DNA from: Enterococcus ratti
GTDB lineage: Bacteria > Bacillota > Bacilli > Lactobacillales > Enterococcaceae
Assembly: GCF_001886195.1 (NCBI RefSeq)
Contig: NZ_JXLB01000007.1
Coordinates: forward strand, 61,589-125,588
DNA: 64,000 nt
Direction: 5' to 3'
How positions within the stretch are numbered: the first letter of the stretch is position 1; the number at the start of each line of letters is the position of its first letter. The notes under the pieces are model-generated. The model did no database searches. It saw only the letters and a program-made list of their open reading frames with translations, and was not told the DNA's origin. Both the position numbers and the translations under genes were made by a program. Positions 19,343 through 26,233 of the stretch are shown here, piece by piece.

Positions 19343-20479
19343 TTAAGAATTCCTTCTCAGATTCTCCATGATATCGACTGTTTCATTTCTCATCTTATTT
19401 GTGACATGAGAATAGGTATCCATCGTAATTGAAATTCTACTGTGACCTAATCGTTCAGAAATTTCCTTCATCTTTGCCCCATTTTCAAGAAGAAGGGTAG
19501 CATGGGTATGTCTTAAAGAATGGAAATTGAAAGAGATAGACAAGGCATTTGATATTCGTCTAGTATTCCATTTTACAACACTTGGTGTAACCAACTCACC
19601 ATTTTCTTTCGTACAGACTGCGTTTGATTCATTGTAAAATTTTCCATATTTCCTTCTATTTTCTAATTGCTGTTTTTTATGTTTTTTAAGTATAGATTGT
19701 AACGTTTGTCCAATGAAGATCGTTCTATTTGAACTCTTAGTCTTTGGTGTACCATATATCCATTCTTTATCTTGCTTTACCATCTGTTTTTCTACAGTAA
19801 TTGTGCCAACAGAAAAATCTATATTATCCCAAGTAAGTCCACAAACTTCTCCCACACGCATGCCGGTATAAAATCCTATATTAAGAGGAATATAAAAAGG
19901 ATGTCCCTCGGGAGTAATAGAAAGGATTCGTTCGAAATCATCAATAGTAATAATCTTTAAATCTTTTTTTGTTGTTGGAATATCTTCATATTTTGGTATC
20001 TTAACGTATAGCATGGGATTTTGTTTCAATAACCCCCACGGATAAACAGCCATGTTCAAGGCATTTTTAAGGACAGAGTGAGTAATAGTCATCGTCTTCT
20101 TTGAGTAACCTTTTTTAAACTCATCATTAATAAAGTTTTGAAGTAGAGCAGGAGAGAGGCTAGTTAGCTTTTTCTTGCCCAAATAACCATTGATATGATT
20201 TTTGATAGTATAACGATAATTTTCGTATGTGTTGAATTTCAAGTTCAATTTGACATATTCTTCCATCCAGAAATCAAGGTATTCTTTTACTCGGGTGTCT
20301 GTGTCTAAAAAGTATTGACCAGTTTCATCAATATCTATCAAAACCTTACGCAAAGCTGCTTCAGCTTCTTCTCGACTATCTCCTCCGACTTTTTCAACTT
20401 TCTTTCTTGATCCATCTTCATTGATATCTTCAAAATAATAATACCAACGTTTTCCTCTTTTTCTAACTCCACCGCGCAT
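19343..20479 (-). CDS. int: Tyrosine recombinase / phage integrase
   Basis: Site-specific integrase of 378 residues. It has an N-terminal AP2-like DNA-binding part (1-60, RKRGKRWYYYF), a SAM-like core-binding domain (about 65-165), and a catalytic domain. Catalytic residues are visible: Arg208 in TGMRVGE, His320 and Arg323 in HSLRHTH, His346 in LGHS, and Tyr356 in MDTYSH. It reads toward the left attachment site, the usual position for a phage integrase. It looks intact. Confidence 0.96.
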   Translation of the reverse strand: MRGGVRKRGKRWYYYFEDINEDGSRKKVEKVGGDSREEAEAALRKVLIDIDETGQYFLDTDTRVKEYLDFWMEEYVKLNLKFNTYENYRYTIKNHINGYLGKKKLTSLSPALLQNFINDEFKKGYSKKTMTITHSVLKNALNMAVYPWGLLKQNPMLYVKIPKYEDIPTTKKDLKIITIDDFERILSITPEGHPFYIPLNIGFYTGMRVGEVCGLTWDNIDFSVGTITVEKQMVKQDKEWIYGTPKTKSSNRTIFIGQTLQSILKKHKKQQLENRRKYGKFYNESNAVCTKENGELVTPSVVKWNTRRISNALSISFNFHSLRHTHATLLLENGAKMKEISERLGHSRISITMDTYSHVTNKMRNETVDIMENLRRNS

Positions 20480-20604
20480 AATTTATTAACCTTTCGCGGT
20501 TTTTTGGCGGAATAATGGCGATTTTTCGCTATATTAACGTGTTAGTATGATAGTATCGAAAGAAGAGGAATTCGGCAAATAAAATAAACAAGTTTTCTAC
20601 ATTT

Positions 20605-20654
20605 CAGACGGCAGCAACAAAAAAATAAAATGTGGTTTCAACAGCTGCCGTCTG
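20605..20654. repeat. Strong hairpin upstream of the integrase
   Basis: CAGACGGCAGC and GCTGCCGTCTG form a perfect 11-bp stem with a 28-base A-rich loop. No T-run follows. It may be an operator or a structured RNA end. Confidence 0.6.
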
Positions 20655-20668
20655 ATTTTACATAATTG

Positions 20669-20695
20669 ATCATCTCAACGAGGTGGTCTTTTTAT
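20669..20695 (+). terminator. Terminator, first of a related pair
   Basis: ATCATCTC and GAGGTGGT pair (with wobbles) around AAC, then CTTTTTATT. A similar unit lies at 21987-22009; such sequences flank late genes in related prophages. Confidence 0.65.
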
Positions 20696-20748
20696 TATTT
20701 ACATAATCAGTTATCCTTTAAATATAAATTTGCAAAGGAGAAATGATC

Positions 20749-21619
20749 ATGGGTGAAAAACTGGATGCAGCTAAAAATTTTTTATTTGAAAATGTTTTGT
20801 CAGTAGTGATCGAACATGGAAAAGATTTTCTAAAAGAAAATGCACTACCCCTATTAACAAACGAAATTGCAAGGCAAGGTGGTGATATATTGATTATGGA
20901 GCTAATTTAATACCTGGTATTGGTGGAGCTATAACGGAATTCAGGACGAATAAAAAAATAAGAAATTTAGAAGTTATGGTTCAAATTATTAATAAAAGAA
21001 ATGAAGAATTAAAGGAAAAATTCGAAAAGCAGACTTTGGAGAATAAAGAAATTTTAGATGAAATATTTGAAATGATTATGAGGAAAATTGAATCCACTAA
21101 TCAGTCTGAAAAAATTGAATTTATGATCAATGGTTATTCAGAATTTTTAAACTTGGATAATCTATCTTTTGATGTAGCATACTTATATTTTGATACCCTT
21201 GATAAATTGACCATTTTAGATATTTCAGTTCTTAAATTGTCATATAAAACTAATACACTTGACGATATCGATGGATATAATAGCTACACAGAGTTATTAG
21301 AGGCGTTTGATATAAACTATGATCAATAATTGCGGTACGAGAAAATTTAATGAGAATAGGTCTATTAGAAAACGAATACGATGAAAAACTAGTAAAGGAT
21401 TTAAAAAATCTTCAAATTGCAATTGGCGAAATTAGAAATTCAACAGAAAGTATTCTAGTCGCTCTATCAGGAAAGAAAAACGCTAAATTAAAAAGTCTAT
21501 CTAGAAAAAGCGAAATCAAGCTAAAAGCAAAAGACAGACTGACTATATCAAAATTCGGAAGAGACTTTATACGTTTCTTTATTCTTAATAATAAACATAC
21601 AACTGAAAATGCTAGATGA
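20749..21619 (+). pseudogene. Frameshifted phage-borne gene, about 290 codons originally
   Basis: The ATG at 20749 follows AAAGGAG and reads MGEKLDAAKNFLFENVLSVV, then stops at 20907. The continuation in another frame reads LIPGIGGAITEFR and runs from about 20900 to 21329. After a second frameshift near 21330 it continues as MRIGLLENEYDEKL to 21619. Together these make one protein with a small hydrophobic glycine-rich segment followed by a long charged, mostly helical part. I do not recognise the family. Two frame changes make it inactive as read. Confidence 0.7.
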
Positions 21620-21652
21620 AAAACAAAACTAGCAAATGCACGAGCCTTGTTT

Positions 21653-21658
21653 TATAAT
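21653..21658 (+). promoter_or_regulatory. -10 element of the toxin transcript
   Basis: TATAAT about 100 bases before the toxin start codon; the -35 is weak. It implies a long structured 5' leader, as in other type I toxin mRNAs. Confidence 0.5.
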
Positions 21659-21735
21659 AGTTTTTGTAGAAAAGTGAAAAGTGGTGGCTAGTCCCAATAG
21701 AAATGGGGTGACGCCTATGTTGATTTGTGGCTTGA

Positions 21736-21748
21736 TCCCTAGAAGGGA
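21736..21748 (+). promoter_or_regulatory. Hairpin hiding the toxin ribosome-binding site
   Basis: TCCCT-AGA-AGGGA places the Shine-Dalgarno in a stem. GCCTA (21713-21717) can also pair with TAGGC (21750-21754), just before the ATG. Such folding limits toxin translation in this class. Confidence 0.55.
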
Positions 21749-21754
21749 GTAGGC

Positions 21755-21838
21755 ATGTCTGTTTATCAAGCATTGTCGCTAATGATTGCATTTGCAACGT
21801 TAGTCTTGCTTATTGCAGATTACAAGAACAAAAAATAA
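21755..21838 (+). CDS. Putative holin-like toxin (type I toxin), 27 aa
   Basis: A 27-residue peptide starting MSVYQALSLM, with one hydrophobic segment (about 5-21) and a basic tail ending YKNKK. This matches the small Hol_Tox membrane toxins of Firmicutes. Such peptides insert in the membrane and are toxic when overproduced. The GGGAG ribosome-binding site is 4 bases from the ATG and is masked by RNA structure. An antisense transcript overlaps its 3' region. It lies in the prophage, just before the holin-lysin remnants. Confidence 0.8.
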   Translation: MSVYQALSLMIAFATLVLLIADYKNKK

Positions 21839-21872
21839 CCATCTAATCACTTTGGCAGGGAGTTAGATGGTT
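21837..21872. terminator. Terminator shared by toxin and antisense transcripts
   Basis: AACCATCTAA pairs with TTAGATGGTT. The T-rich tail is on the minus-strand side, so it mainly ends the antisense RNA. Confidence 0.75.
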
Positions 21873-21921
21873 CAAAACATTTAATCAAAAGCCAACGTCT
21901 TTTTAACGGTTCTACAAAGGG

Positions 21922-21945
21922 ACGTGTTAGCAACACGTTCTTTTT
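21922..21945 (+). terminator. Second hairpin, likely end of the toxin mRNA
   Basis: ACGTGTT-AGC-AACACGT is followed by TCTTTTT. A toxin mRNA ending here overlaps the whole antisense RNA. Confidence 0.7.
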
Positions 21946-21986
21946 CTATATTCATTATAGCATGAAGAAAAATAAAATCAATCAGG

Positions 21987-22009
21987 ATCGCTCGTTGAGT
22001 GGTCTTTTT
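21987..22009 (+). terminator. Terminator, second of the related pair
   Basis: ATCGCTC-GTT-GAGTGGT followed by CTTTTTATT. It resembles 20669-20695. Confidence 0.6.
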
Positions 22010-22177
22010 ATTTTGTCTGGGGGAGGCAATGTACATGAAAAACTACTGGTATGTATCATTATCAAATAGATATCTTCAACCGAACGCAGATGATCCATCA
22101 GAGTGAGAAGTATTCCATCGTTGAAATGAGGAGAGAAGCAACTCCACATGAGATTGATCGCTGCAAACTGATTTATT

Positions 22178-22366
22178 GTGGTCACGGCTATTTCAACGAA
22201 CAGAATATACAATGGCATTGTGCAAATTGTGAAAAATATCGTGATGAATCCTGCACAATTATTTGCGTTGGTATTTGCCTTATATGGCTATATTGTCGAT
22301 CCAACAACGAAAGGATTTTCAGATAGTCAGCAAGCTTTAACTTATGAAAAACCGAAAGGGGAATAA
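22178..22366 (+). pseudogene. phiLC3-type holin, 5'-damaged
   Basis: The C-terminal text GYIVDPTTKGFSDSQQAL and TYEKPKGE is the signature of phiLC3-family holins, which open the membrane for endolysin. The usual N-terminal INWKVR segment and first membrane helix are missing or out of frame in the preceding 100 bases. One hydrophobic segment remains (NPAQLFALVFALYGYIV). It precedes the endolysin fragment by two bases, the normal lysis-cassette order. Confidence 0.75.
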
Positions 22367-22368
22367 CT

Positions 22369-22527
22369 ATGTCATTAAATATAGTAGATTTATCAAACAA
22401 AAATGGCTCAAAAAATGTCGTAGATTATCCTGCTGATGCTTATATGTTTAAAGCATCAGCAGGCTGTAATTTTGTGGACAAATACTGCGATCAATTTGTT
22501 CAACAAGCCATAAAAGCTAATAAGCCT
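22369..22527 (+). pseudogene. Endolysin (GH25 lysozyme-like) N-terminal fragment
   Basis: MSLNIVDLSNKNGS and PADAYMFKASAG are typical of the first 50 residues of phage GH25 muramidases. The similarity stops at residue 53 (KANKP), and the frame then continues into unrelated sequence. The catalytic core and any cell-wall-binding domain are absent, so no lytic activity is expected. The AAAGGGGAA ribosome-binding site is intact. Confidence 0.8.
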
Positions 22528-22963
22528 GATAGTTCATTTTTTAAAGCTAGCTTATTGAAATTTAAAATAAATTTACAGAAATTGTCAGATTCGTATAATC
22601 AAAGTAGTGAAGATTTAAATATACAAGTTTCAGGAACGTTTTTTTCCAGACGAAAATTTTCAAAAAGAGTATAATCGTTTATTTATTTCTATTACGTTGT
22701 ATCCACACACAGGCTGTGAATTAGCATCACAAATAGCATATGAAATTCCTTACGAATTGATTGGAAAAAGTATATCATTTGATTATACTTTTCATATTTC
22801 TAAGAAGATAATTCATAAAAAGATAAATAAATACTTTTGCTTATCATTGGCAACTACTTCGAAATGTGATGGAGAAATGGGAATTAGCGCTTCTCTTGAA
22901 GCTGGAAAGTTTTTTGAAAATTATTTTCCTATTAATGCTATTGATCTCCTGGGGGATGAATGA
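22528..22963 (+). pseudogene. Unknown gene fragment fused to the endolysin start, frameshifted
   Basis: From 22528 the endolysin frame reads DSSFFKASLLKFKINLQKL and stays open to 22674. A seven-T run near 22634-22640 marks a frame change. In the shifted frame PDENFQKEYNRLFISITLY continues into the segment that ends NAIDLLGDE at 22963. Together this is about 145 residues of a soluble-looking alpha/beta protein that I do not recognise. It has no start of its own, so it is a 5'-truncated cargo gene joined by deletion. Confidence 0.55.
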
Positions 22964-22964
22964 A

Positions 22965-23128
22965 ATGGCGAATAAATTACTAATCCAAAAGAAAACAACA
23001 TCATTCCATATAAGTCTAGTTATGATGGAAACGGGGGTGGTGGAGATATGACGAGGTATGTAACAAAAAATGAATTTGATTCCTCAATCATTATTCCAAT
23101 ACTTTTAAAAAGCTTATTGAAAAAATAA
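22965..23128 (+). pseudogene. Small gene remnant ending at a rearrangement junction
   Basis: ATGGCGAATAAA reads MANKLL. After a frame change, ENNIIPYKSSYDGNGGGGDM and TRYVTKNEFD follow. This Gly-rich motif looks like small conserved proteins found beside prophage cargo genes, but I cannot name a family. From about 23085 the text no longer resembles it. The region overlaps the end of a minus-strand gene, suggesting two fragments were joined here. Confidence 0.4.
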
Positions 23129-23658
23129 GGTATAATTTTACGTTCAGATTTGATTTTTGTTTTATTAATATTACCGTAGCGACCATTATAAGCTAATGAT
23201 ATATTTGCTTCTCCGAATTCAGTGGATACGTGCAACTGGTACATAGGAATTCCTTCTGTTTCAAGATATGAAATTTTTAAATTATCACCAGATTCTACGC
23301 TAATTACTTTGCCAGTCGGCTTATAAATAAGTTCAGAATTTTTTTCATCAATTTTTTTATATTGCATTATTTGTAATTTCATAGGGACATTTTCGGGAGA
23401 AAACAGTACAATCATATTTGAATTTGAATTAACATCTATTTCATCAAAAATATTATGAACACTGATTCTTTCCTTTTGGCTTATAGGGTAAAACTCTAAC
23501 GTTATATCTTCATAATAAGTTTTATTGAATGAAAACCCCAAAATTAAAACAAAAATTGCAAATATAAACTTAAAAAATCCAATATATAAGCTTATAATGG
23601 TTTGCTTTTTTTCATACCAAGCATAAATTTTTTCATAAATTTTCCTCTTACTATACAA
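23020..23658 (-). CDS. Membrane-anchored protein of unknown function, possibly truncated at the 3' end
   Basis: It has one membrane segment near residues 22-45 (ISLYIGFFKFIFAIFVLILG) and about 150 residues predicted outside the membrane with beta-rich text. It starts at a TTG only nine bases after the preceding minus-strand gene, with a weak ribosome-binding site. It is probably the last gene of a four-gene minus-strand operon. The C-terminal 20 residues (ending SPPPPFPS) are encoded opposite another gene fragment and look unnatural, so the original end was probably lost. Confidence 0.5.
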   Translation of the reverse strand: MYSKRKIYEKIYAWYEKKQTIISLYIGFFKFIFAIFVLILGFSFNKTYYEDITLEFYPISQKERISVHNIFDEIDVNSNSNMIVLFSPENVPMKLQIMQYKKIDEKNSELIYKPTGKVISVESGDNLKISYLETEGIPMYQLHVSTEFGEANISLAYNGRYGNINKTKIKSERKIIPYFFNKLFKSIGIMIEESNSFFVTYLVISPPPPFPS

Positions 23659-23666
23659 TTTAATTA

Positions 23667-23849
23667 TTAATGAGCGAGGTCTTTTTTGCGTTCTGCAATT
23701 AATTGTTCCAGCTCCTCTAAATCTTCAAAGGTAGCTTGGTTCCTAATGAACGATCGGGAGCGTGAACGATTGCTAAGATACTTAGCGTGCTCTTTGTTTT
23801 TTTCTTGCCATTTCTTATTGGCTTCAGTTTGCTTATTTTTTTTGGTCAT
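23667..23849 (-). CDS. Small basic conserved protein, 60 aa
   Basis: Hydrophilic, starting MTKKNKQTEANKKWQEKNK, with a conserved core NRSRSRSFIRNQAT and a Glu/Leu helix EDLEELEQLIAERK. I recall similar small proteins on lactobacillal and enterococcal plasmids and prophages; their role is unknown. The ATG at 23849 is preferred over 23870 because AAAGGAG precedes it at the right distance. Its start overlaps the end of the upstream small membrane gene. Confidence 0.75.
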   Translation of the reverse strand: MTKKNKQTEANKKWQEKNKEHAKYLSNRSRSRSFIRNQATFEDLEELEQLIAERKKDLAH

Positions 23850-24000
23850 TTTGATTTCTCCTTTTTTCAACTTGTGTCAAAGCGCCGACAACTAACAGAA
23901 TAATAAAGTAGGTCAACCAGTTAATAATATTGAACAGCATCAATCCTAGACCAACAAAGACAACTAGCAGCAAAGTGATAAGATATACTTTTCTTTTCAT
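23833..24000 (-). CDS. Small membrane protein, 55 aa
   Basis: It starts MKRKVYLITLLLVVFVGLG and has two hydrophobic helices (about 5-25 and 28-42) and a basic C-terminus (EKRRNQNDQKK). Its end overlaps the next gene by 17 bases, so translation is probably coupled. No strong ribosome-binding site is seen before the ATG. No family recognised. Confidence 0.6.
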   Translation of the reverse strand: MKRKVYLITLLLVVFVGLGLMLFNIINWLTYFIILLVVGALTQVEKRRNQNDQKK

Positions 24001-24051
24001 AATTGACGTGATAAACTGATGGAAAGGGAGAGAAGCCTTGCGGCTCTCTCA

Positions 24052-24153
24052 TCAGTCGTCGTTGTCATCTTTTAGTAGTTCTTTCAGAATCTTAGCGGAT
24101 TGAAGAATTCCTAAAACGATAGCGACGGCTTTTCCTATTTCATCAAGTCTCAC
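24052..24153 (-). CDS. Short peptide, 33 aa, first gene of the small operon
   Basis: A GTG start behind a very strong AGGAGGAGGTG ribosome-binding site. The peptide reads VRLDEIGKAVAIVLGILQSA, then KILKELLKDDNDD. It is amphipathic with a hydrophobic middle and an acidic end, which would fit a membrane-active or leader-type peptide. It is the first gene behind the palindromic promoter. The function is unknown. Confidence 0.6.
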   Translation of the reverse strand: MRLDEIGKAVAIVLGILQSAKILKELLKDDNDD

Positions 24154-24183
24154 ACATTTCACCTCCTCCTTAACTATATTCAT

Positions 24184-24212
24184 ATTATACTATGCATAGT
24201 ATAATAAGTCAA
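24184..24212 (-). promoter_or_regulatory. Promoter overlapped by a perfect 22-bp palindrome
   Basis: On the minus strand TTGACT (complement of 24207-24212), a 17-base spacer and TATAAT (complement of 24184-24189). ATTATACTATG-CATAGTATAAT (24184-24205) is a perfect palindrome covering the -10 and the spacer, a good operator for a dimeric repressor. No repressor gene is obvious in the remnant. Confidence 0.8.
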
Positions 24213-24235
24213 CATTCTAGCTATAAATAAAAAAA

Positions 24236-24253
24236 TGCCACCGGATTGCCACC
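24236..24253 (+). repeat. 18-bp direct repeat near the right end
   Basis: Exact copy of TGCCACCGGATTGCCACC found at 19300-19317. Confidence 0.7.
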
Positions 24254-24391
24254 ACTAGTTGAGGTTAGCTCGGTAGATTTGAGTCCATCTTAGAATAGCA
24301 GGGGATAAAAAAAGCTTCTAGAGTACTTATCACTAAAAGCTTAGAGACTATTTCAAATTGTTAGAGAATAACACAGTATAAATATAGCGAA

Positions 24392-24453
24392 AAGAAGCCT
24401 TCATGGCTATTTTGAAAATGGACGAGGATGAAGGGAAGAAGTAATAAGGGTTT
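24392..24453 (+). repeat. Right attachment repeat (attR)
   Basis: Second copy of the lepA end, still encoding [16 protein letters not shown] and the stop. It is the chromosomal or element-derived partner of 19197-19258. Confidence 0.92.
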
Positions 24454-24475
24454 TTCTCTATTCATTAAAACCCTT
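24446..24475 (+). terminator. Displaced original lepA terminator
   Basis: AAGGGTTTT and AAAACCCTT flank a 12-base loop, starting right at the lepA stop copy. It is now 5.2 kb from lepA. No long T-run follows. Confidence 0.6.
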
Positions 24476-24496
24476 GCGCTGACTTTTCCCACATTT

Positions 24497-24570
24497 CTCC
24501 CACGTTAAAATGGGAGATGATCAAAAGACACTATTGACATCTTTGAAAAGTTGTCGATAGTGTCTTTTTT
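24497..24570 (+). terminator. Two hairpins right of the prophage remnant
   Basis: CTCCCA...TGGGAG (24497-24517) is followed by AAAAGACACTAT pairing with ATAGTGTCTTTT (24523-24570) and a T-run. The second is a clear terminator. Confidence 0.75.
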
Positions 24571-24764
24571 CATTTTTTTAGTTACAAGTGGTAAGTATCC
24601 ATAGTAGTAGCTCATTTAGAATGCTTTATCTTGCTTGTATCAAAATATGGTAGATAACGTTTCTGGTTCGATTTAAAGATATTAATTGAAGCTGATTTGA
24701 TGTTAAAAGATATTGAAGATTAGAAAACAAACCTCAACTTAAATAGAATGTGAGGTGGTGTGTA
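24571..24764. other. AT-rich gap
   Basis: Nothing recognised apart from a GAGGTGGTG ribosome-binding site at its right end, serving the terminase pseudogene. Confidence 0.5.
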
Positions 24765-25078
24765 TTGAATAACAAGAAAACGTGATTCAAGACGTGACGA
24801 ATCTAAGAAAATTTAGTTAGATTCCAATGGAGAAAAGCAATTAAAAGAAATTGTATCCGAACTGAATGTTTCAGATTAGAAAATGGAAATTGCAAGATCA
24901 AAGGAGTACTGAATTGAAAAGTAACGTTACTTTTCCTAATGGTAACGTTACTAAACAAGGAGGCGCTCCTTTTGGTAATAAAAATGCCTTGAAAATAGGA
25001 GAAGATGAATCTATATTTTTCGAGACGCTAAGCGATGAAGAAAAGGACATCTATTCTAGTTTGAATGATGATCCTTAA
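24765..25078 (+). pseudogene. Phage terminase small subunit, decayed
   Basis: Reassembled across frames it reads RDSRRDESKKI, LDSNGEKQLKEIVSELNVSD, IRKWKLQDQ, then GGAPFGNKNALK and FFETLSDEEKDIYSSLNDDP. This is the helix-turn-helix start and middle of a phage terminase small subunit. There are two in-frame TAG codons, a frameshift near 24780 and another near 24870. It lies outside the attachment repeat, so it belongs to a second, older prophage remnant. Confidence 0.75.
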
Positions 25079-25111
25079 CTCGCAATATTTAAAGGTTGTA
25101 TCACTTTCTGT

Positions 25112-25279
25112 CTAGTTTTGTGTACTTTTTTTTGAAGAACTGTTACTTTCTAAATTAACCATAGTAGAAGTATCCGTGGTCGTTTTCTGTGGAGTATCCG
25201 ATTTTGGTTCTTTATTTCCACAAGCTCCTAATACAATACTAAAAAACAAAATCAAACCTAAACCAACAATTTTTTTCAT
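25112..25279 (-). CDS. Small lipoprotein, 55 aa
   Basis: A signal peptide MKKIVGLGLILFFS ends in the lipobox LGAC (residues 17-20). The mature part is 36 residues rich in Lys, Ser and Thr. GGGAGG precedes the ATG. It is probably lipid-anchored on the outer face of the membrane. Such short lipoproteins are common in enterococcal accessory DNA, and several release pheromone-like peptides from the signal sequence; that is only a possibility here. Confidence 0.65.
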   Translation of the reverse strand: MKKIVGLGLILFFSIVLGACGNKEPKSDTPQKTTTDTSTMVNLESNSSSKKSTQN

Positions 25280-25647
25280 AGTTCCTCCCAAGTGAATAGA
25301 TAATTTATTCCCACTTAAAGGCAGACAGTGATGGTCGCCAAGTTAAAAATCATTTATTTTCGGAAAGCCTATATAAATTTAGAGAATTGAGAAATATTTA
25401 TGCTTAATTTAATACGGTCATCTTCAATATAGTTTTTCCAATGATCGTTTCTAGTTAATCATAACGTCTATTGACAATAAAATCAAAAATTTACTGATTA
25501 ACACTTGAAAACTGTTGCTAGCAGTAAGAGGAAAGCTCAGATAAAAATTTAGAATAGCCATTAAATAATTATTTATAAGGGGATTAGGATTTACACTGAC
25601 CTTAAATGTAAGAAGAGAAGTATCAAAAAAGAAAAAGTAATAGAATA
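25280..25647. other. Intergenic stretch
   Basis: No gene or repeat recognised. AT-rich text between the lipoprotein gene and a terminator. Confidence 0.5.
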
Positions 25648-25690
25648 GAAAAAAGACGGATTTTACTGTGTGAAGTTCCGTTTTTTTCTT
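25648..25690. terminator. Terminator
   Basis: A-run, ACGGA, 16-base loop, TCCGT and T-run; the A/T tracts extend the stem and make it work in both directions. Confidence 0.75.
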
Positions 25691-25706
25691 TTTTGAAAGG
25701 CAGATT

Positions 25707-25767
25707 ATACTTTAAAGTGCAAAGGTGATAGAACCCTATCACTAGTGCATTTTAAAGTATTTTTTTA
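25707..25767 (+). promoter_or_regulatory. Nested hairpin with T-run directly before a ribosome-binding site
   Basis: Outer arms ATACTTTAAAGTGCA (25707-25721) and TGCATTTTAAAGTAT (25746-25760), inner stem GTGATAG-AACC-CTATCAC (25725-25742), then TTTTTTT. The next gene's GGAGGAAAGG follows within 12 bases. It looks like an attenuator or a DNA operator. Confidence 0.65.
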
Positions 25768-25780
25768 TGGAGGAAAGGAC

Positions 25781-26233
25781 ATGAAAATTTTTAAATGGTC
25801 TGTCGAAACAATCGTTTGTAAAAATGATTATTCATTAGAAAGTTTTTCTTTTGTCATTGAAACGATTGGTGATTCTAAGCAAGAGCTTTTTCAGATTGCT
25901 AAGTATAAAACCCAAGAATTTCTAAAACAAAAAAAACAAACATTTCGACGAATCAATATTTGCTGGTTAAAGTTGAAAAAGTCTTATCAGGTAAGTAACT
26001 ATCAACGATTCATTCGATTGTATGAGAGTAAAAGACCTCGAAAAGCAATCATGAACATTCTCCAAATTCCTTTCTGAAAACTTCGAGAATATGAAGAATA
26101 TTATAACGGAAATACAAAACAGCTCACTAAAAAGAAATATCTTGGATTAAAAAAATATATGAAAAATGAGCAAATACGTAGACGTTATAAAATTCCTGAA
26201 TGTGAATTCAAACAGTTTCTACGAGGAATGTAA
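25781..26233 (+). pseudogene. Unknown gene split by an in-frame TGA, 150 codons
   Basis: The ATG at 25781 follows GGAGGAAAGG. The frame reads MKIFKWSVETIVCKNDYSLE to residue 98, meets TGA at 26075-26077, and continues in the same frame as KLREYEEYYNGNTKQLTKKK to QFLRGM at 26233. The continuous sense across the stop indicates a single nonsense change. The protein is basic and soluble. No family recognised; the first 98 residues may still be made. Confidence 0.6.

Larger units (their letters stand above)
21836..21947 (-). ncRNA. Candidate antisense antitoxin RNA
   Basis: A minus-strand promoter with TTGATT (complement of 21976-21981), a 16-base spacer and TGCTATAAT (-10 at 21954-21959) would start an RNA near 21947. 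The hairpin at 21837-21872, followed on the minus strand by TTATTTTTTG, would stop it near 21830. The RNA of about 110-120 bases is fully complementary to the 3' end of the toxin mRNA, as in the txpA/ratA and bsrG/SR4 arrangements. Confidence 0.7.
19197..24453. mobile_element. Prophage remnant integrated at the 3' end of lepA
   Basis: It is bounded by two 62-base copies of the lepA end with two mismatches (19197-19258 and 24392-24453). Inside are a tyrosine integrase next to the left end, a broken phage gene, a type I toxin-antitoxin, holin and endolysin pieces, and a minus-strand cargo operon near the right end. Head, tail and replication genes are gone, so it cannot form phage. It could still be excised only if the integrase and an excision factor act; no excisionase is recognised. 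Confidence 0.9.

Noticed and set aside
22051..22326. A 91-codon Cys-rich reading overlapping the holin remnant
   Set aside because: It reads the holin region out of frame and changes character along its length; the holin signature in the other frame is convincing.
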